Positions 40,909-45,673 of a stretch of 45,673 nt of DNA are shown here, one piece after another. A program made the translations under genes and the position numbers. The notes beneath the pieces are model-generated. The model was not told the DNA's origin. It made no database searches and was given only the letters and a program-made list of their open reading frames with translations. Each line of letters starts with the position of its first letter. Within the stretch, counting starts at the first letter, position 1. The stretch comes from Clostridiales bacterium (GTDB lineage: Bacteria; Bacillota; Clostridia; Christensenellales; Aristaeellaceae), in assembly GCA_012729115.1 (NCBI GenBank), contig JAAYDR010000079.1, forward strand, positions 1-45,673. Reading direction: 5' to 3'.

Positions 40909-41605
40909 GGTACAGGACCTGAATTTGTTTTACGGCTCCATTCACGCATTGTTTGACATCAGCTTTTCCGTGCAAAAGGGAGAGATCGTAACTTTAATCG
41001 GTGCCAATGGAGCAGGAAAGACCAGCGTCCTCAATGCCATCTCCCGCATGCTCCCCCTGAAAAGCGGAACGATCGTCTTTGACGGTAAGGATATCACCCG
41101 AACCGAAGCCTTCCACCTGCCTGCCATGGGCCTTTCTCAAGTGCCGGAGGGTCGTCGGGTGTTTTCCCGCATGAGCGTGCTGGAAAACCTGGAAATGGGG
41201 GCCTACACCCGCCGCAGCAAGGGGGAGATCCAGGCCGATCTCCAGATGGTTTTCGACCACTTCCCCCGGCTTAAGGAACGAATTCGTCAGGTAGCGGGTA
41301 CCCTTTCGGGCGGTGAGCAGCAGATGCTGGCCACCGCGCGGGCCCTTATGAGCCACCCCACGCTCCTCATGATGGATGAGCCATCCATGGGTCTCTCGCC
41401 CATGTTGGTGGAGGAAATTTTCGGCATTATCCACGACATCAACCGTAATGGCACCACCATTCTGCTTGTAGAACAAAATGCTCATATGGCCTTGAGTATT
41501 GCCAACCGGGCTTACGTCCTGGAAACCGGGCACATTGTCATGGAAGGCAATGCCAAGGAGTTGCTCGACAATGAAAAGGTACGGGAGGCGTACCTGGGGA
41601 CGTAA
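40901..41605 (+). CDS. livF: Branched-chain amino acid ABC transporter ATP-binding protein LivF
   Basis: 234 residues. MLEVQDLNLFYGSIHALFDI is the LivF start. Walker A GANGAGKTSVLNAI, signature LSGGEQQMLATARAL, Walker B LLMMDEPSMGLSP. With LivG it powers the transporter. ATG 40901 has AGGAGG 9 bases upstream; ATG 40895 is too close. Last gene of the operon, with a terminator at 41628-41666. Confidence 0.96.
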   Translation: MLEVQDLNLFYGSIHALFDISFSVQKGEIVTLIGANGAGKTSVLNAISRMLPLKSGTIVFDGKDITRTEAFHLPAMGLSQVPEGRRVFSRMSVLENLEMGAYTRRSKGEIQADLQMVFDHFPRLKERIRQVAGTLSGGEQQMLATARALMSHPTLLMMDEPSMGLSPMLVEEIFGIIHDINRNGTTILLVEQNAHMALSIANRAYVLETGHIVMEGNAKELLDNEKVREAYLGT

Positions 41606-41627
41606 AACAGATCAAACCCACTCGTAT

Positions 41628-41666
41628 GAAGGCTGCTGCGTCAAAGGCGTGGCAGCCTTCTTTCTT
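41628..41666 (+). terminator. Terminator of the liv operon
   Basis: Stem GAAGGCTGC/GCAGCCTTC (41628-41636 with 41652-41660), then TTTCTT. A second small hairpin AGCCCC/GGGGCT with TTTT follows at 41705-41729. Confidence 0.7.
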
Positions 41667-41788
41667 CAGCGCTCACCTATTTCCTTTGGAATCACGAGTT
41701 CTTCAGCCCCGCCAGACGGAGGGGCTTTTCCGGTTCTCAGACGCATATGCTGTGCTGATCTTCAAAACACGCGCCAGGAGGGACAAAA

Positions 41789-43069
41789 ATGTCCACGCAG
41801 CCCATGAAACGACAGTATATCATGCTAAAGCCAATGGTGTTAGGGGCTAACGGGTTTGCCCGCTTGGAAATGGAGGGCGGCGGGTTGCTTCTGCAATTGA
41901 CAGGGAAGAACCTGACCGGCCATGCCCGGGGCCTTCGGGTATTTTTGTATGCAGGGGAGGGAGCCGTCCAGGAGTTGGGCGGAACCAGGGTCAATCCCCA
42001 GGGGCAGGCCACTCTGCTGGCGGAAATCGGTCCTCGCCAGGGGGGCTTCTCTCCCACCCGGCTTCAGGCTGTATTGGTGACCACAGATGACCCAAAACCG
42101 GAACCCCTTTTCATCGGGCTATGTGTGCCCCAAAGTTCGGGAAGCCTCCTGGATGCAAAAAATGCACTGCTGGCACTCTGCACTAAGCTAAAGGAAAGCC
42201 GCGCCAGGGAGGCAGCAGCCCGGAAACGGGAAGAAACAGAGGCAAAAACGGAGCAAGATTTGGGGCAAAGGATAGGCTTAAGGGAAGATATGGGCCAAGA
42301 TCCATCCATAAAATATTCCGTAGAAGATACAGCAGAAAAAACGGGAGAGCAAAACGGGGAGGATGCAAAAAGCCAAGGTGTTACACCCTCTGCCGCCAAG
42401 GCTCACTTTGCCCTCAGGGCTTCTACCGCGATGCCCAGGGAGTTCCCGCCCAAGGAGGTGTTTCTCTCCGCCATTGATCCTTCCGTTTATGTGGAAGCGG
42501 ATGTATATGCCACTCGAACACCGAAAAGAAGCGTACGAGCACAGGAAGCTGGGGACAAGATCCTGGAATCGGACGCTGTGGTGAACCTACGGAGAGTGGA
42601 CCCGCCATCCCCCAGGGAGGGGGAGGATACTGGCTTTCAGGGCGATATCGGAGACAACCACTTCCAGCCGCAAACGCATGGGGCAGGCCTGGGAGAGGTT
42701 TCCCCCCAGAATGATGCTTTCTTTCATAGGCCCCGCACCCCAGGAGCGGCACCTGTAGACCGGCTCAGGCCTGTCCGATGGCCTGCTCAGTGGCGGGAAC
42801 TCAGCCATTACTTTGACGAGTATCCTTCCTTTGCGCCCTTTGACATGCCCGGATGGCGCTTTGTGCGGGTACCCATGAAAAGGAGTGGCAGCTTTGTATT
42901 GGGTCGCATGTGTCTGGATGGCAAGGTTCAGCGGGTGATCTATGCCGTGCCGGGCCGGCGCAACCAGCCGCCCCCTAAGGAGTTTGCCCGCTATCGATGG
43001 CAGCAGGGGCGGGATGGGCAAGGCTACTGGACCCTTTGGCAGCAGGTGAAAGGCGCTGCGGGGAGTTAA
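41789..43069 (+). CDS. Clostridial protein of unknown function with charged linker
   Basis: 426 residues. The N-terminal about 110 residues form a beta-rich domain (FARLEMEGGGLLLQLTG ... LRVFLYAGEGAVQELG) of the type seen in many clostridial proteins often linked to sporulation or envelope. A long polar, Glu/Lys/Arg-rich linker follows (about 130-320). The C-terminal about 80 residues (YFDEYPSFAPFDMPGWRFVR ... RVIYAVPGR) form a second compact domain. No signal peptide or enzyme motif. ATG 41789 has GGAGG 7 bases upstream. Its last 95 bases overlap the convergent DUF4130 gene. The comparison with sporulation-linked proteins is from memory and weak. Confidence 0.68.
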   Translation: MSTQPMKRQYIMLKPMVLGANGFARLEMEGGGLLLQLTGKNLTGHARGLRVFLYAGEGAVQELGGTRVNPQGQATLLAEIGPRQGGFSPTRLQAVLVTTDDPKPEPLFIGLCVPQSSGSLLDAKNALLALCTKLKESRAREAAARKREETEAKTEQDLGQRIGLREDMGQDPSIKYSVEDTAEKTGEQNGEDAKSQGVTPSAAKAHFALRASTAMPREFPPKEVFLSAIDPSVYVEADVYATRTPKRSVRAQEAGDKILESDAVVNLRRVDPPSPREGEDTGFQGDIGDNHFQPQTHGAGLGEVSPQNDAFFHRPRTPGAAPVDRLRPVRWPAQWRELSHYFDEYPSFAPFDMPGWRFVRVPMKRSGSFVLGRMCLDGKVQRVIYAVPGRRNQPPPKEFARYRWQQGRDGQGYWTLWQQVKGAAGS

Positions 43070-43838
43070 GGGAATCCCGCATTTCCACCATGTTTTCCCA
43101 ATAACGCATGGGCAGGAGGTTTCTTCGGCAGATGGGGTTTTCCCGTTCCCGGATGGCAATGGTCTGATAAAACCGGCTCCAAAGTGCCTGGTAGAAAAGC
43201 TCTTCCTGGGAATATTGCGGTAGGTCGATGGTCTCGCAGGCCAGCAGCTCCCAGCGGCTCTGCGTGCAAAGAAGGACCACCCGATGGGTGCGATCATAAA
43301 TCAGCAAGGTTTCCTGGGAATAACGATCCATGAAATGGGGGGCCAGCCGGGGCAGGACGAAGTTCTTGGGACTGATCGTGGCCAGGAGTGTTCCTTCATG
43401 GTCGGCAAAGCGGATAAAGCCACACAGCAGATGGGCCTCCCTCAGCAGATACTTTTCCGCTTTTAGCAGCGGTGACACCAGGGGGTCCGCATAGGATTCG
43501 GCGATCTGTGGTCCCTGAGCGAAGCTCAGACGCAAAAACTGGAGCAGTGCCAGCTCTTTTTTCTCCATACAGGATAGAAATACATGTTCGCAAAGCTCCA
43601 ACGCTCTGGGGCAGACTTCCCGTATGATCGCCTCCCGGACACGCAGAGCCTGATCGCGGTTTGTAGGAATGCGGCGTGATGGCAGCAGACTCTGCTGTGC
43701 TTCCTCTTGAGGCTGAATGGCTGTGGGCATGGCATGATCATAGACGCAGGTATGGACGCAACAATAGAAGCCGGCCAGGGAGCCATCATACAGGTACACC
43801 TCGTCCCGTGGTTCCATCACAAGTTTGAAACCAGGCAT
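42975..43838 (-). CDS. TIGR03915-family DUF4130 probable DNA metabolism protein
   Basis: 287 residues. The N-terminus EVYLYDGSLAGFYCCVHTCV is the family signature. A middle section reads FLRLSFAQGPQIAESYADP, and the C-terminal half has LLCGFIRFADHEGTLLATISPKNFVLP, PHFMDRYSQETLLIYDRTH. In this family, members are always paired with a TIGR03916 radical SAM protein, and some are fused to a uracil-DNA-glycosylase-like domain (TIGR03914); here no glycosylase domain is attached. Enzyme activity is not established. The ATG at 43838 has GGAGG 7 bases upstream and overlaps the radical SAM gene by 22 bases. Its 3' end overlaps the convergent 41789 gene. Confidence 0.88.
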   Translation of the reverse strand: MPGFKLVMEPRDEVYLYDGSLAGFYCCVHTCVYDHAMPTAIQPQEEAQQSLLPSRRIPTNRDQALRVREAIIREVCPRALELCEHVFLSCMEKKELALLQFLRLSFAQGPQIAESYADPLVSPLLKAEKYLLREAHLLCGFIRFADHEGTLLATISPKNFVLPRLAPHFMDRYSQETLLIYDRTHRVVLLCTQSRWELLACETIDLPQYSQEELFYQALWSRFYQTIAIRERENPICRRNLLPMRYWENMVEMRDSLNSPQRLSPAAKGSSSLAHPAPAAIDSGQTP

Positions 43839-45142
43839 GACACCGCCTCCTCCAGTGCTTGTTCCAGCGGGGTTCCAGCTTCGATGGCCGGGATAGAAGG
43901 AGCAGGTGAAAACAGGCTAAGCTGTTCCATACCAAATTGAATGGCTTTTGGGTCCACCAAGGCACGGACCACTCTCTCCCGGCCCATAGGGGACAGGCCC
44001 GTGCTGCCGCGTACAGTAATGAAATACTGTGCCCGTTTGAGTACCACGCCCAGGCGCTTGAGCCCTTCCAGGGTGAGGGCGCAGGAGCGCCTTGCCGTAA
44101 TGATCCGCCTGGCGCTGATTGGACCGATCCCCGGCACTCTCAGCAGGACTTCGAGGGGGGCCTTGTTTACGTCCACAGGAAAAAAATCCATGTGGTTGAC
44201 AGCCCAGTTGCACTTGGGGTCCAGAAAGGGATTGAAGTTGGGTGTGTCCTTGCTGAGAATTTCCTCAGCCTGGAACTGATATTGACGCATCAAGAAGTCC
44301 GCTTGGTAAAGCCGATGTTCCCTCAGCAGCGGCGGCTTGGTGTCCAGAGCGGGCAGCAGGGTATCACTGGCGGTGGGAATATAGGCCGAGAAAAAGACCC
44401 GCTTTAAGCTGTACTTGCGGTACAGGCTCGAGGCCAAGCGCAGGATCTGGTAATCCGTCTCCGGGGAGGCACCGATGATCATTTGGGTGGACTGGCCTGC
44501 CGGAACAAAGCGTGGTGCATGGCGGTAGAGGGTCAGGGCACGCTGGTTTTCGACCATCCCCTTGGCCACCTGGTCCATGGGGGACAGGATGGCCTCCTTG
44601 GTTTTATTGGGCGCAAGTCTCATCAGGCTATCTTCACTGGGAAGTTCAATGTTGATACTCATCCGGTCTGCCAGCAGCCCCAGTTTTTCCACCAAGGCGG
44701 GAGATGCGCCGGGGATCGCCTTTGCATGGATGTAGCCGTTGAATTGGTGCTGATGGCGGAGAATCTCCAAAGCGCGGATCATTAACTCCATGGTGTGGTC
44801 CGGGGAGCCCAGCACGCCGCTGGAGAGGAACAGGCCCTCGATGTAATTGCGACGATAAAATTGGAGTGTGATTTCCGCGAGTTCCTGGGGGGTGAAGGCC
44901 GCCCTGGGCACGTCGTTGGAAACCCTGTTCACGCAATAGCGGCAGTTGTAGATGCATTGGTTGGATAACAACACCTTCAGCAAAGAGATGCATCGCCCGT
45001 CTGCAGCAAAGCTGTGACAGATGCCTGCGGCCACTGCATTTCCCAAGCCTTTGCCACCGGGTCGATCCACTCCGGAGGAGGTGCAGGCCACGTCATATTT
45101 GGCGCTATCCGCAAGCAGGGTGAGCTTTTCCATCAGATCCAC
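43817..45142 (-). CDS. TIGR03916-family radical SAM protein, putative DNA modification/repair
   Basis: 441 residues. Radical SAM cluster motif CIYNCRYC near residue 63, flanked by LLKVLLSNQ and the family-typical DVACTSSG near the N-terminus. The C-terminal region has a helix-hairpin-helix (LEVLLRVPGIGPISARRII), a DNA-binding element that fits a role on DNA. GTG 45142 has GGAGG 7 bases upstream. It precedes and overlaps the DUF4130 gene. A strong promoter with a LexA-like box lies at 45162-45209, so the pair is probably SOS-controlled. The reaction is unknown; a DNA repair or modification role is inferred by the family, the domain and the regulation. Confidence 0.92.
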   Translation of the reverse strand: MDLMEKLTLLADSAKYDVACTSSGVDRPGGKGLGNAVAAGICHSFAADGRCISLLKVLLSNQCIYNCRYCVNRVSNDVPRAAFTPQELAEITLQFYRRNYIEGLFLSSGVLGSPDHTMELMIRALEILRHQHQFNGYIHAKAIPGASPALVEKLGLLADRMSINIELPSEDSLMRLAPNKTKEAILSPMDQVAKGMVENQRALTLYRHAPRFVPAGQSTQMIIGASPETDYQILRLASSLYRKYSLKRVFFSAYIPTASDTLLPALDTKPPLLREHRLYQADFLMRQYQFQAEEILSKDTPNFNPFLDPKCNWAVNHMDFFPVDVNKAPLEVLLRVPGIGPISARRIITARRSCALTLEGLKRLGVVLKRAQYFITVRGSTGLSPMGRERVVRALVDPKAIQFGMEQLSLFSPAPSIPAIEAGTPLEQALEEAVSCLVSNL

Positions 45143-45161
45143 AGGGATACCTCCAGACGAT

Positions 45162-45209
45162 AGAACGTGTGTTCCCGTTCATTATACAGGATCTACGTTG
45201 TGATGTAAA
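45162..45209 (-). promoter_or_regulatory. SOS-type promoter of the radical SAM/DUF4130 operon
   Basis: On the minus strand TTTACA (45209-45204), 17-base spacer, perfect TATAAT (45186-45181). A palindrome over the expected start, AGAAC-GTGT-GTTCC on the plus strand (45162-45175), matches 13 of 14 positions of CGAACRNRYGTTYC, the Bacillus LexA box. Confidence 0.7.
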
Positions 45210-45268
45210 GGGCCTGTATAGGTCCGAGTTGGTGGAATGCAATTTTCAGGGAGAGATGATGCGAATAA

Positions 45269-45297
45269 GGGCTGCCACGCAGGAAGCGTGGCAGCCC
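45269..45297 (-). terminator. Hairpin after the right-edge gene
   Basis: Perfect 12-base-pair stem GGGCTGCCACGC/GCGTGGCAGCCC (45269-45280 with 45286-45297), 5-base loop. The minus-strand tail TTATTC is weakly U-rich. It probably ends the gene entering from the right. Confidence 0.6.
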
Positions 45298-45401
45298 AGT
45301 ACAGATGACAGGATGACCGATAAGCCTCAGTGCGTCTCCCACAGCCCATCCCCAGCCTCCTCCGGGAGTGCATCCGCAGGCAACCGGGAGATTCCTGTAG
45401 A

Positions 45402-45673
45402 CTAATTCCCGAAGGTATCAAAGTCCTGGGGCGTTTCTTCAAGAGAAGAATCCTGGTGCTGCCAGGCCAGGTTCCGATTCCACAGAGCCAACTGCCATTG
45501 CAAATCCTGCTGACCAAGGTCGTAACTAAATGGGACCAGTTCGCCGGAATCAAAGTTCAGCGTCATGGGCACATACAAAAGCACGGTATCTGCGCCGGAA
45601 ATATCGATGGACTGGCCTACGCCGTAAGCAGGCTCTCCAATTCTCCTTGGATCGGCTGTGGTCAGGGAACCTA
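45402..45673 (-). CDS. C-terminal 89 residues of an unidentified protein (cut by right edge)
   Basis: Open on the minus strand from the right edge to a TAG at 45402. The translation has alternating polar and hydrophobic residues (TVLLYVPMTLNFDSGELVPF) with an acidic, polar C-terminus (DSSLEETPQDFDTFGN). The fragment shows no motif that I recognise, and the start lies outside the window. Confidence 0.6.
   Translation of the reverse strand, partial: GSLTTADPRRIGEPAYGVGQSIDISGADTVLLYVPMTLNFDSGELVPFSYDLGQQDLQWQLALWNRNLAWQHQDSSLEETPQDFDTFGN

Noticed and set aside
1-45673. CRISPR arrays, insertion sequences, prophage or toxin-antitoxin genes
   Set aside because: No regularly spaced repeats, transposase, integrase or capsid-type proteins seen; the only tandem repeat noted is the 13-base pair at 26228.

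Overview
The window looks like the chromosome of a GC-rich Clostridia-type Firmicute. Strong GGAGG-like ribosome binding sites, frequent TTG and GTG starts, canonical -35/-10 promoters, a short BceS-like kinase with its regulator, a CcpA-free but typical Gram-positive rimO-pgsA-cinA-recA locus and clostridial-type conserved proteins all point that way. A Christensenellales-like gut or anaerobic lineage is possible, but this rests on gene style only. I see no phage, insertion sequence, CRISPR array or rRNA. The region is ordinary core plus metabolic genome with a few unusual architectures.

Layout. 1-2.3 kb: a two-component system (kinase cut by the left edge) divergent from mscL. 2.3-10.6 kb: a minus-strand oligopeptide ABC transporter operon, oppABCDF, followed by two small membrane-protein genes. 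OppA and OppC are both much longer than usual. 10.6-15.9 kb: a small membrane protein, a NimA-like flavoprotein, uvrA and a DUF362 ferredoxin-like protein. 16-23.3 kb: a PRK06851-like ATPase, an RluA-type pseudouridine synthase, a five-gene operon (ECF S component, P-loop kinase, DUF3842, Mrp/NBP35 ATPase, C_GCAxxG_C_C protein), thymidine kinase and a peptidoglycan-binding protein. 23.6-26.4 kb: tRNA-Arg(CCT), a PiT phosphate transporter with its DUF47/PhoU-like partner, a Cys-rich repeat protein and tRNA-Leu(CAA). 26.4-29.1 kb: a decaying region with a broken LtnD-like dehydrogenase in front of an intact DUF1537 four-carbon sugar-acid kinase. 29.1-32.7 kb: rimO-pgsA-cinA-recA. 32.9-36.7 kb: an Orn/Lys/Arg decarboxylase-family protein, a HAD phosphatase-thymidylate kinase fusion and mnmA. 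36.8-41.7 kb: a branched-chain amino acid transporter, livJ-livH-livMG(fused)-livF. 41.8-45.1 kb: a clostridial protein of unknown function facing a TIGR03915/TIGR03916 DUF4130 plus radical SAM pair thought to act on DNA. The right edge cuts another gene.

The observation I rank highest is a pair of LexA/SOS-box-like palindromes (13 of 14 matches to the Bacillus consensus). One lies over the start region of a near-perfect promoter for the radical SAM/DUF4130 pair; the other overlaps the likely -35 of the rimO-recA operon. This links a poorly characterised DNA module to the damage response. Second are two genes whose only well-placed start codon is ATC, each with a good promoter and ribosome binding site upstream. 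Third are the domain fusions and insertions (HAD-Tmk, LivM-LivG, and the roughly 280-residue extracellular insert in OppC). All promoter, operator and hairpin calls are by eye.
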